From NCBI RefSeq assembly GCF_963678635.1, contig NC_087064.1, forward strand, positions 40,889,165-40,953,164: a stretch of DNA of 64,000 bases, written 5' to 3'. The position numbers and the translations under genes were made by a program. Source of the DNA: Symsagittifera roscoffensis (taxonomy: Eukaryota; Xenacoelomorpha; Acoela; Convolutidae). Every line of letters starts with the position of its first letter. Within the stretch, counting starts at the first letter, position 1. The notes under the pieces were generated by a model. That model saw only the letters and a list, made by a program, of their open reading frames with translations. It had not been told where the DNA came from and ran no database searches. Positions 29,366 to 39,568 of this stretch are shown here, piece after piece.

Positions 29366-30380
29366 AGGTCAAAAGGATAAACACAAAGAACTGTTTTATT
29401 AACTAGTAAAAAAATTAATTGACGAGAACTTAGCAATTTATAAGAAAATTGCAAAACTGCATTTAAACAAGTCAATTGGCTGGGCAACATAATCAGTCGG
29501 GAAGGTACGATATCACTAATACGAAAAACAGAGGCAATCCTCATACTCTCACCGCCAAAATCATTTGAGCAACTAAAAAGTTTCATGGGTTCAATACACC
29601 ACCTCACTAGATAGATTCCAAACCTCACAAAAACGGCATCGACACTAAGACTACTGCTAAAAAGATCAAATAAACTTAAAACTTTAGATTGGAAGCCGTA
29701 AGTTACATCCGCATTCCAAAATACTCGACGACTCAAATCTGAAATAACCGGAAAATAATATTTCAACCAACATTTAGATACTCGCGTAGTAAGTGATGCC
29801 TCTACATTTGGGTTAGAGACTGCGTTAGAGCAAAACAGAGACACAGGTTGGGTAGTAAAAGCTTATGATTCGACGTTTCTAAATTCGTTACGGGAAAAAT
29901 ACTTGGTAAACGAATAAGAATTAATAGAGGTTGTGTGGGCAATCGAACACTTCAAATACTATGCGGGAATAACTTCACAGTAGATACAGATCACCAAGCT
30001 TTGATCAGTGCGTTGATTGGAAACGACAGAACATATCAATTTTAGTCTGATAAGGGGGAAACGACATCACATGGGACTCGATCAGAGACTAGTCAAAGTG
30101 GGCTCACTAGCTGGATTGATAGATTGATACCATTTAAATTTGACATCAAACTTTTAGCAGGAACAAAGATGGGATTGATTGACTTTATGTCCAGAAACCC
30201 AGTAGGATTAGCGCTACCGCCCAGCAAGTGTGATGAGAAAATTGTTCTTGCGTCAATTAATTCCATGATTTTCATCATTGAATTGGTTGACAAAGTCATA
30301 TTGAACAACTTGGCCAATCAGAAAAAAGCTCTACAAAGCTCAATTACCAAGTCAAGGACAATTCAAACATCACAAAAATA
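29366..30380 (+). pseudogene. pol: Element C RNase H remnant
   Basis: Connection piece with SFMGSIHHLT at about 29583-29612. RNase H has VVSDASTFGLETALEQN at about 29788-29838, EVVWAIEHFKYYAG after a TAA near 29917, and TVDTDHQALISAL near 29980-30018. An unrelated-looking repeat of GAACATA(G/T)CAATTTTAGTCTGATAAGGGGGAAACGACA occurs at 29194 and 30028, a duplicated RT fragment. The frame 30124-30381 ends the domain with LLAGTKMGLIDFMSRNPVG. Confidence 0.75.
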
Positions 30381-31240
30381 ACAACAGCGGTCATTTAATC
30401 CAGAGCGAAAATAATCACTTATTCGATTGCACTGACAGAAATCAGCAGAAAGTTTGACAAAAAAAACAATGTCAATTATATTTCAACACAAAATACTGCG
30501 GAGACGAGGCAGTAACGAAATAAAAAAATTTAAAGGAGGATATATACCCAAAAAAGCGAGAAACAGAGGAGGGGAAAGCTCTTCGTCAAATGTGACCCCA
30601 AGAGGACGAAAACCGAAAGCAATTAGAAAGGAAAATCCGATCCGGAGGAAAATCTGTCAGACCCGCGATGGCACAGAACCCATTCAGCAACAGCAAGCCC
30701 GGTGTCTCCAGCAACCAAAAAAACCGCCCTCAACAATACACAGCGCCAAAGAGTTATTTACAAGTCGAAAGCCACAAAACTTTCCAAAACAAAGTCTTTT
30801 CGGAGGACACACCAAAAGGGGAGCGAAACTCCGCATCAATCCCGACCGGACAAGCAGTCCAAACAGCAGTAACACGAATACCCCCAATAATTTGACTAAA
30901 GCAATCACCAAAAAACACAAATGAAGTCAAAGAATATAGAGTCTACAACACAAAAAACAGCATTACAGTCGCACAACGATATGCAATCACAAACGGAATT
31001 CACAGTGGAAGACAATGAACAGTGTGAATACTGTGTCAGTCGAGTCGACCCTATTCAAGTGGGAACCGAAGTCACGTCCCCCAACGAGGCACCACCAACA
31101 ATGTCGACAAATCAACTCGAGATCAGCCACGAACTAATCATGGCCAGCGTAGAGGAAAGCGCCGATAAAGCAACAACAACAAAAAATGAGGAAAATACAC
31201 CCCTAAATAGAGAGAATTTACAACAAGCGATGGGGGTCAA
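30381..31240 (+). pseudogene. Element C basic linker before integrase
   Basis: Two overlapping frames (30454-30924, 156 codons, Lys/Arg/Pro/Gln-rich; 30921-31481, 186 codons). They encode a long, low-complexity basic then acidic linker between RNase H and integrase. ATG of the second overlaps the end of the first. Low complexity prevents functional assignment; a linker insertion in pol is unusual but could also be decayed spacer. Confidence 0.5.
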
Positions 31241-31834
31241 ACTCATTGTCGCAGCTACCCGAAAAGGCCGTTGTAAACTTTTTACAGAAAAGAGAACGCT
31301 ACGACTTGCATATGGCGACTACTGGTACAACGTCAGAAACAGATTGCATGTCAAGTACGATTGCCTATTATTCGACAAAACAATCATCATCCCGCAGCAG
31401 TTTGGACAGATCATTCTGCACACTTTGCATTTGACCCTCCCGAGAGCGGCGGCAATGTTAGAATTAAGCGAAAACATCTAGTTCCAGCATTTTACCGAAC
31501 AATTGTTCAAAAGGCCCAAAACTGCCGGCAATGCAGAGAGCAAGGTTAAAATTTAAGATAGTAATAGGAAAATCACAATCCTTCCAAATGAAACCGGTAG
31601 TAGAACCAACCAAGGAAGACCGTATGGATTTTGCGGAGCCCTTCCAGGACAAACTAGATAAAGATGCATGCATTTTAGTCGCGGTTGACAAATGGTCAAA
31701 TTCCCTAAAGCTGAAGTGTTTTCAAAAACAACCGCCGATATAGCAATAAAATTTATGCAACGTTACATATCTAACGATGGGGTACCACGCAAACTTAAAC
31801 GCGATCAAGCTCAAGCATTCCGATACCAAACTTC
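31241..31834 (+). pseudogene. pol: Element C integrase remnant
   Basis: The zinc-binding domain has LHLTLPRAAAMLELSENI, with the second pair CRQC at about 31527-31538 in another frame. The catalytic core has MDFAEPFQDKLDKD (first Asp) and LVAVDKWSNSL, then GVPRKLKRDQAQAF around 31780-31820 (second Asp). The third acid region is altered (VLELLIETLNG, about 31862-31895). Post-integrase text (APFEAHM-like at 32017) follows. Multiple shifts. Confidence 0.75.
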
Positions 31835-33501
31835 CCGGTGGATGATCACACATCAATAGGAGTTTTGGAACTGTTAATTGAAACGCTAAATGGGAAATTA
31901 GGGTTTTTGCGGGTAGACGGAAAAACACTCCATAAAAGCATATTAGCATCGAATGTCGCGGATGTCACAAGAACACAAAGATTACCAACACACAAAACAA
32001 CAAAAACTTCCCCGTTTGAAGCCCATATGTGCCGAAAGCACAAAACACCATTATCAAACATAGTCACCACAAGCCCACCAACAAGCTCACCAACAATTTG
32101 ATTTGGGAAAACGCAAAAAAGCTTGTTTCAATCGTAATAACCTGATGTGTCCGCTTCTTCAACCGGAATTTATACACGATCTTCAATGCTGGTCAGAAAG
32201 CGAAGTCGAAATCACAAAACGACCTTGGAAAAATCTACCAGAACCCCCAAACTCGTCCCCGGAGAAAGAGGAATTCACATCGTCGAAAACAGTCAGGCTC
32301 GCTATAAACAGTCAGGCTTGCCATAAAAACTAAAGATCTCAAAATATTTGAACAACAATCCAAAACAACCGATGGTGAAATTCGAACATACGCACAACAC
32401 ACAGCCTGGGTACAAACTAAGGGTAAACAGCCTCGGCTATTAAGAAATATCGGTTTCAATTTTGTACCGTTTCCAAAAATGTACGGCCCATGCAGACCTT
32501 CTAGACTAAATGATTATGTAGCGTACAAATTGGCTAGGAGAACAGGACCAAGCTTACGTTTTTCAGACATCGAAAACCCAAACGACCCACATGATGAAAT
32601 GTTCCGGGAGGACATCAAGACAGGACTGCCCAAGAAATTGACTCGGAAAAAAACAACAGCAAAGAAAAAAGGACGAAGAAGAAAAGAAGGAGGCCATGGC
32701 GAAAAAACGAAAAGCGAAGACACAAACAGGAAAAAAAACAGTGAGAAAACCAAAGTCGGACCAGCTAGGCGAATGTCGTTAAAATGGGATCAACAAGGAA
32801 TTGTCATAGAGGCTTCATCAAGTGACAGATGGTCATCCACAGCATCAGAGAACACATCACCATCTCCCAAACGACAGGATATGAAATTAACGCCGCCACC
32901 ATAACCTTCAGAAATTGCAGAACTGCCCAGGAAATCCGCTGGAAATAGACGGGCTACACTGGCATCGGCATTGGGAAACCCAATTCCAATCAACACTATC
33001 GAATCGCCCAAAGCTTTCTGCATTACGTCCTCAGAACAGAAAAACAAATAAGCCAACAACACAGTCATACGAGTTTCATTAAAAATATTGGGTTTAAACA
33101 AGACTCGCCGGAAATTATTGCATGCATTAAATTCCTGGAAACCATCAAACCACAAAAGCAAGAAAGCGAAACGGTAAAAATCATTGATCTGACCTCCCGG
33201 TGAAGAGTCCTAAGAAACAGACGGGAGACCAAGAAAACGAGGAAATAAACAGGACGGAGGAGCACGAAAAAATCTTTGAAGAGGATAACGAACAAGTAGC
33301 GACGGCAACAAAGATTACCACGACGGAAAAAACCGCCACAAAAGTAACAGTTATAAAAAAAACGAAAGAAAAGAAACAGAACAAACGATCAAACAGACAG
33401 CCCTGCGGGAACTATAAAACTCCGGTCCTACCGGGACACTAAAACTCAAGCAACTTGCTACCATGGGGACGATAAACTCAGTTATGTGACTCAAGGTGGA
33501 A
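31835..33501 (+). pseudogene. Element C post-integrase tail and 3' end
   Basis: Frames 31838-32101, 32103-32333 and 32479-32904 carry a long basic, Lys/Arg/Ser-rich C-terminal extension of pol (for example TAKKKGRRRKEGG, then GIVIEASSSDRWS). 32905-33492 is Lys/Glu-rich broken coding or non-coding sequence. AAGGTGGAA (33493-33501) is the candidate polypurine tract abutting the 3' LTR. No envelope motif is visible. Confidence 0.5.
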
Positions 33502-33758
33502 TGTCATACGGCCGCATTGGCATAAACCACTATGAAGTTTTTGTATTCATTTATACTGTAAATCTTTTAACAGTTATATTATTATAATTATGATTGTTGG
33601 CCTTGACCGTCAATAGTCAAGACCTAAAAGTTAAACGTCTATGCTCAGAAGAAATGAATTCAAGTTTACGTTCAGTTCTTTCGCTCAACTAAACTTTCCT
33701 ACAGATATTTTGCCAACCCGTTCGGATTGTAAAACAAACTCATACGTTACGTATGACA
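33502..33758 (+). repeat. Element C 3' LTR
   Basis: TGTCATACGGCCG to CGTATGACA, 257 bp. Its last 112 bases are also the left arm of the perfect palindrome described separately. Confidence 0.85.
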
Positions 33759-33911
33759 AACAGATTGCATTCGTGCCCCATGCACGAATGCAATCTGTTT
33801 GTCATACGTAACGTATGAGTTTGTTTTACAATCCGAACGGGTTGGCAAAATATCTGTAGGAAAGTTTAGTTGAGCGAAAGAACTGAACGTAAACTTGAAT
33901 TCATTTCTTCT
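33647..33911. repeat. Perfect palindrome, 130-bp arms, 5-nt spacer
   Basis: 33647-33776 is exactly reverse-complementary to 33782-33911, with CCCAT between. The left arm covers the end of element C's 3' LTR plus 18 flanking bases. The right arm is a second, inverted copy of the same LTR end, with no element attached. Zero mismatches contrasts with the strong divergence between C's two LTRs. Either a very recent inverted duplication or a fold-back assembly/amplification artefact. Confidence 0.9.
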
Positions 33912-34106
33912 TTTTTTCAGCAAATTTGAGCAAAAAAAATAACATAACTAGTTGCCATCCTATGGCTTGTTGCAGAAAGTTACTGAATGAATTGGGTTAG
34001 ACACCGTATAGCTTTGCATTTTTCCAAATAGAACAAAATTTGTGCTGAGTTTTTGTTGCGATGAACGTAATTTTTCATGTTTTTTTGCTTAACTTATTGA
34101 AAAGTT

Positions 34107-34473
34107 CCCGAGTCGAATTTTTTCACCTAATTTGAAGCAACATTTGAGCGGTTTGAGCGGTTTTTTCAGACAATTGCACTCAAGCTCTTGCTTCAAAATG
34201 AGCGGTTTGAGCGGTTTTTGAACGGTTTGTCTAAAAAAAACGCTCAAAAACCGCGCAAAACTTGAACAGTTTTGAGCGGTTTTTTTTAGATAAACCGCTC
34301 AAAACCGTTCCCGTTCAAATATTGCGCGGTTTTTGAGCGGTTTTTCTAGACAAACCATTCAAAAACCGCTCAAACCGCTCAATTTGAAGCAAAATTTTGA
34401 CCTTAATTGTCTAAAAAAACCGCTCAAACCGCTCAAATCTTGCTTCAAATTAGGTGGAAAATCTCGACTTGGG
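34107..34473. repeat. Fold-back (MITE-like) repeat with GAGCGGTTT motifs
   Basis: Terminal inverted repeats of about 70 bp: CCCGAGTCGAATTTTTTCAC at the left and the complement CCCAAGTCGAGATTTTCCAC at the right. Both are followed by CTAATTTGAAGCAA and GAGCGGTTTGAGCGGTTTTTT. The interior consists of further GAGCGGTTTTTGAGCGG units in both orientations. No ORF. 33912-34106 and 34474-35100 show no gene; the latter is the presumed promoter side of the transporter gene, without a recognisable core element. Confidence 0.75.
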
Positions 34474-35100
34474 TCATTGTTTAGTTTCACATTGAAACAC
34501 TGACTGCACCGTCTCTCACATTTTAGTCAAGATTAGTTCCATTGAAGTTATACTTATTTGAATACTTAAGATTTATCTTACTCCTATTAAGGGTCAGATT
34601 GGCATCGAATGTTTGCAAAAAGCGTATAGTCATCAGTGAAAATGGTATGAATTAAGCTCACCTATCTTCTATAATCTGTGCTCTTATCTTACTTAGTAAA
34701 CAATTTCTGTATAGCTAGTATTGGTACTATTGGATGACATGGCAATAGCAGGAGAGCCAAGTTATATCGCGGGTTCGATTTTGAAAGCTTTTATTCTGCA
34801 ATTGACCGCCAAGTTTATTTGAGTTCATTCAATTAAATACCAGTTTAGATTATGAAAGCTGCCTAAACTTCTACTGTATCAGTCAAGTTTTATTGCGCCT
34901 ACTAACAAATTTTGGTTAAAACCAGGATATTGGCGCTTCTTTTAGTTATCTTCACTCATTTCTTTTCTTATCAAGTATCTTAATTGATAACATACATCCA
35001 ATTAAACTATCGTTTATTTTAGTCTACAGCATAACGCACAAGCAATTCGAGAAAGAAGGGCACTATTGTGGGCAAAAAAAAATTCAACTATTGGTTGTGA

Positions 35101-35258
35101 ATGATGGACGCGCTGAAGTCGACTCATAAACGTCTTCGTGGCACTTCGATTGTGGCTCTCTATTTTGTGCAGGAGGGTCTGCTGTACAAGGGCTTCCACT
35201 CTCTCCTCTACCCTTGGTTCGGACAGTACCTCAACCTAGAGGGACACCAGTACCAGAG
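35101..35258 (+). CDS. Folate-biopterin transporter-like protein, exon 1
   Basis: 158-nt coding exon: two ATGs (35101, 35104) directly after an in-frame TGA (35098-35100), so the start is well bounded. Encodes about 52 residues ending YLNLEGHQYQ, including a first membrane helix (SIVALYFVQEGLLYKGFHSL). It ends AG|GTGAGA (donor at 35259). Joined to exon 2, the split codon AG+C gives Ser and a smooth QYQ-S-LRSIFSLAWSLK, as expected for this family's first loop and second helix. GC content is clearly higher than the surroundings. A 61-codon minus-strand frame here is a shadow. Confidence 0.85.
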
Positions 35259-35329
35259 GTGAGAGAGAGAGAACAGGGTCACTTTAGCTGTGATTTTATG
35301 ATCAGACGTTCGCGGCCAATTTTTGAAGT

Positions 35330-37515
35330 TTTCAGACTGTCGCGACACAGTTTAGATGTTTTTAGCGACCAAATTTAGCTATTTCTAGACTTTGCTGAAC
35401 GAGGAGACGCTATTGCAACTGGTGCGACCCAGAGAACATTTTCCGCACGGCGAAATCGAGCAAAAGTTATCCGTGGTCGGCACGACCAAACAAAAAACGT
35501 CGCGGCACATGAAAAAGTACTTTTGAAACTATCCAAATTGAAAGCTTACTCTCTATGCCAAGGGGAAAAATTCTTGCAAAAAAAAGCCTTGGAAATTCAA
35601 TTCTCCAGAATTTTTTTAAATCTTTTTTTTAATGATTTTGTTCTCAGTCTTATGTTTCACAAAAAGAAGGACAAGAACTATGGCATGTGTTACTTAGGAC
35701 TATTCCATTTCTTGGATTATCGCGACCAATTTTCATATTTTTGCGACTAACCATTACGAGGGCAAGCTGTGCATTCTGTGCATTGTAAGCGAACTCCGAA
35801 ACAGGTCAAAATCAGATTTGTGGCGGAATCCGCAACTTTGCTACTTTTGTTTGATTTTTTTTTGCTGTTTTGGATTCCACAAACAAATATCTAAAACACT
35901 GTAACCATTAGGCGATTTTGCGGAATCTGCAACCGTTTCAGAGGAACACAGGACAGTTTGTGGAATCCAAAAACAATTAAAAAGATAATCGTATCATTAA
36001 ATTGAGCTGTTGCGGTTCCGCAACTGTAAGCGGAACCCGCAATTTGTAAGTGGAATCTACGTTTTGTTTGCGGATTCGGCTTACATTTATGTATATGTGT
36101 AGTATAGCATTTAAAATTGTGTCTTTTATTTACTGGTTACCAGAAAAATCAATCTCAACTACCTTATTGATCAACTATCAGGTGAAATACCAAACGTTTG
36201 GTCTCGGTTCCTGTCGTCCCAATTTCGACTTCAAATCCTGTCATTTTCGATCTCAACTTGGATCTCAATTTAATAGAATCGGAATACAGTAGGTAATCAA
36301 AATTTGACATTTCATGGAATTCCAAATGCTGACCTGTATTTGGGATTGATGCAATCCTAAATACCGGTCCAATTCGGCGATATGCTGTGCGTTGTCTTTC
36401 CAAGCGTTCTCAAGCCAATGAATATAAATATTAAATTTATTCGGCGATAAGATTCGAAAATCAGTATTTGGGATTGACGCAATCCCAAATACTGACCTAA
36501 ATTGGCGATATGCTGTGTGTTGTGTTCCATACCTTCTGAACCCAATGACTAAAAACATTGAGTTTTTTTCGGCGTTATGCTTCCAAATTCATTATTTGGG
36601 ATTGACGCAATCCCAAAAACTGGCCTAAATTGGCGATATGATGTGTAGTATTTCCAGACACTATCAACCCAAAGACTCCTAATATTGAACTGATTCGGTG
36701 TTTCCAAAATACTAATATGTGACATCCACCGATTTAATTAACAAATGTTTTGAGATTTGTTCGTGGGTTCCGCTGACAAGGATTAAATCCCTGCCTTTTA
36801 TTCCCCCTTGCTTCCAGCTCTAGCTTTTAATTGTCCTTATGCAAGTTCAGTAATAAACAAAATTCTGAGTCCAGTTACATTTTGCGGAATCCGGGTACTT
36901 TTGCGGATTCCACTTACATTTGCGGATTCCACTTTTAGTTGCGGAATCCAGAATAACTAGCTAGATTCGCCTGTTTCGGAAACCACGGCACAATAAAGGT
37001 GCCGACAAAAGTTACGTTATAGATATTTGAACTAGGAATCCATGGAAGTTTTGTAAGTGGAATTCACTTGCAATTTGGAACATGTTTAAAGGCTTGTCTA
37101 TGGAATCCAGGAACATACAGACTCAAAAATTTGCGCCTATGCAGTGCACAGTTTGGATTCATAATGACTTTTAGACAATCGCGACTTACTTTCAGACTAT
37201 GTCGCGACTATTTTTCAGACTATCGCATCTTGTTTTTTGTTCACGTGGTGGCTAATGTTAAGAAACTATTTCGGGATTAGTTTTTAGACTATACAGCGAC
37301 TTTTTTTTACCATGTTGCGACCAACTTTCAGACTATCGCAGCTAGTTTTTTGATCAAGTGGTGACTAACTTTAGGCAACTATTTCGGGACTAATTTTTGG
37401 ACTAAACCGCGTCTACTTTTTGACCATGTCGCGACTAATTTTCAGACTGTAGCGACTAAACTTTTAGATTATGTCGCGACTAAATATCAGACTATCGCGA
37501 ATATTATCCAGACTA
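35330..37515. repeat. Dispersed TCGCGAC and GCGGAATCC short-motif clusters
   Basis: Variants of TTTTCAGACTATCGCGACTA recur at irregular 30-60-bp spacing near 35330-35400, 35715-35755 and densely at 37160-37510. Separately, GCGGAATCCGC/GCGGATTCC strings recur at 35820-36075 and 36888-36965, often as near-palindromes. Both sets are intronic and non-coding. They look like simple-sequence expansions; a protein-binding array is conceivable but unsupported. Confidence 0.6.
36300..36720. repeat. 128-bp tandem repeat with internal palindrome
   Basis: Three units; the block TATTTGGGATTGA(T/C)GCAATCC begins at 36337, 36465 and 36593 (exactly 128 bp apart). Each is followed by (A/T)AATTGGCGATATG(C/A)TGTG. 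The core TTGGGATTGACGCAATCCCAA is an inverted repeat. Minus-strand ORFs of 62-97 codons across it are repeat artefacts. Confidence 0.8.
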
Positions 37516-38155
37516 GTGACTCAAATAGCGCATTCCACACTTTTTCGCGAATATAAAACTCTGTCCAGGCTAACAATATTTGTTTGCGGTGTGGGACCTG
37601 CAAAGTCAAAAAATTAGTAGCGGACCTCGGCCCAGAAAAGCATATTTGCATTGGGCTGAAATAAGTGGTGCAAATCCCAATTCAAAATTAAATGAAATTG
37701 TTCTGTTGTGAGTTTCCTAAAATTTCAAGTGACTTTATCTGATCGTTTTACTACCTTTTATACTTTTATGGACTTTTAGGCATGCATATTTATGTTCAAT
37801 TTGAAAAGTCTCATGACTGCGGAATAATAAGTTTATTTTCGAAAATTATCAATGACAAAATGACAATCCAGAAAACAGAAAAATTGACTCAAATATTGTC
37901 AACTGAAATCCGGAAAAAAATTTGAAATCAAAGTTATAAAAGCTGAACTAAATTGACGTGCTTCGAAAAAAAAACATAGCAGAACTTGCTACTAGCTTTG
38001 AATTTCCCGGTATTTTTTAATAAAAAAGATAAGCTTAGGTGTGAAAAAAGGATAATTTATGCAGTCTAACATAAGTGAATGACATAATTACAACTAGAAG
38101 GTTTGTCAAATGTCTTTGTTGCCGCGCCAAAAAATGATGAATTGTTGAGTTTCAG

Positions 38156-38840
38156 CCTACGCTCTATCTTCTCACTGGCATGGAGTCTCAAAATCTTCTT
38201 CAGTTTCTTCAGCGATGCCATTCCCATCCTCGGGTACCGCAGGATCCCTTACATCACCATAGGATTATCTGCCATCCTCCTCTCCCTCGCCACCATATCG
38301 TTCAAACCGATGCCGGAACCCTTCTACCAGACTGAGAACTGCACTCGACTGACAGACGTTCCAACCCCCAACAACCCCCAAGCACCCAACCAGGCATTCC
38401 TATATGTTGTCCTCTTTTTCCTATGGTACTGCGGACTCTCATGTGCCGACGCTTCTATTGACGGTCTCATGACTCAGAGGTCCAAACTCGAGGAAGAAGG
38501 CGTGAGGGGAACCCTCATCTCGTACACTCGTATATCGAGTCAAATCGGATCCATAGTGATCCTACTAGTGGTCGGTTTTTTTCTCAACACCGTAAAATAC
38601 GGAGGCAGCTTCTGTGATTTTGGAGTGGAGTTCAACCAAATCGTTTGGCTGCCTTTTATAGTAACAGTCATGGGAGTTATTTATGCGTGGGTTTATACTA
38701 ACGAGAAGGATGTGGATCCACAAAGAGAGACGGTTCAGCTCGGGGCGAAACTGAAGCAGCTCTGGCTCTTGTTCCACAGATGGAACTATCTAAAGTTGCT
38801 TATGTTTTCCCTCATAATTGCTATTCAATGGTCGATGAGG
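38156..38840 (+). CDS. Folate-biopterin transporter-like protein, exon 2
   Basis: 685-nt exon encoding residues about 53-281. It begins with C completing the Ser codon, then LRSIFSLAWSLKIFFSFFSDAIPILGYRR. The SD.xPxxGYRRxPY motif is the hallmark of the FBT/BT1 branch of the MFS. About five further membrane helices follow (YITIGLSAILLSLATISF, AFLYVVLFFLWYCGLSCADA, SQIGSIVILLVVGFFL, WLPFIVTVMGVIYAWVY, LLMFSLIIAIQW). An extracellular-type loop contains a single N-glycosylation-like NCT. Ends ATGAGG|GTAAAT (donor 38841), phase 0. The predicted substrate is folate or a pteridine at a membrane; this is from family knowledge. Confidence 0.9.
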
Positions 38841-38929
38841 GTAAATATGTCTTTTAACTTAGTTTCTTATTCCGATGATTGAAATTGGGGAGGAATTTTG
38901 TATTCGGGTCTTCGGGTCTGTTATAGTTT

Positions 38930-39140
38930 TTTTTCTGTTTTCCACGCAAAATCAGGTAACAAAAATAATCATTGGTTTCGTTTGAGTGTTATATCATATT
39001 AAAGCGCTTGCTGTGGTGACTCGAACAACATTCAAAAAAATTTAAAAAAAACTTTCCAGATGTTGAAAAAACCAGGTTTGAAAATTTGGATTTTTCGTCC
39101 TATTTCGAGCAAAAGAAGCGAGCAGGCATTATTGTTTTAT
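38930..39140. repeat. Diverged direct repeat near the 5' end of intron 2
   Basis: Shares with 56575-56770 the order TTTTTCTGTTT/TTTTTTGTTT, CAAAATCAGGTA, AATAATCA/TTAATCA, AAAAC(C)AGGTTTGAAAAT/AAAACCTGGTTTAAAAAT and ATTCGAG/TTTCGAG. It is probably a pair of old LTRs or copies of a dispersed repeat. Confidence 0.45.
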
Positions 39141-39568
39141 TGGTTTAAAAGCTTACAATATCTTAATTTAAAACGTAAGTTTTAAATATTTTAGCAAATT
39201 TTTTTAAAATCCAAAAACTCGCAAATTGAAAAACAATTCGAAATATTTTTGTTTTTCGAGTATTTATTTATTAAAGTTGTTTTCCAGTTTGCTTGTTTAC
39301 TATGACTGTCGATTATACCTTATCTAACGTTCACGGTCAGACATAACCAGGCTATTAAGTAATTAGATTAAATGGGCAAATAACAACACTTCTCTTGGTA
39401 CAATTTTGAATAATTGACTAATTGTAAGTGAATACACTTAACTTTTCCTCTGATGATCGGGAAACGAAATTTTTAAAATCAAAACAACCAATTAAGTAAT
39501 ATAAGCGCAGAAAATTTGGTATAGGTTTGTATTGCGAAATTCGAAATTGCAAAACTTGGAAAAAAATA

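Larger units (their letters stand above)
26833..33758 (+). mobile_element. Element C: degenerate 6.9-kb Ty3/gypsy element
   Basis: Plus-strand element bounded by two 257-bp TG...CA LTRs (26833-27089 and 33502-33758) that are clearly homologous but well diverged. The flanks are CACAG and AACAG, a probable 5-bp target duplication with one mismatch. The PBS abuts the 5' LTR and a short purine tract (AAGGTGGAA) precedes the 3' LTR. Gag, protease, RT, RNase H and integrase motifs occur in order but in many frames with stops. There is no env-like region. It is an old, dead copy from a lineage distinct from A. Confidence 0.88.
35259..38155 (+). other. Transporter intron 1 (2.9 kb) with short satellites
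   Basis: GT (35259) to AG (38154-38155), with the T-poor acceptor GAGTTTCAG. It contains no gene. It holds three repeat families annotated separately: TCGCGAC/TTTCAGACTAT motifs, GCGGAATCCGC-type motifs and a 128-bp tandem repeat. Confidence 0.8.

Noticed and set aside
36164-36558. Minus-strand ORFs repeating similar peptides
   Set aside because: Created by the 128-bp tandem repeat; peptide similarity only reflects DNA repetition.
36300-37510. CRISPR-like array
   Set aside because: Repeat units are too long or spacing too irregular, with no cas genes and an intronic eukaryotic context.
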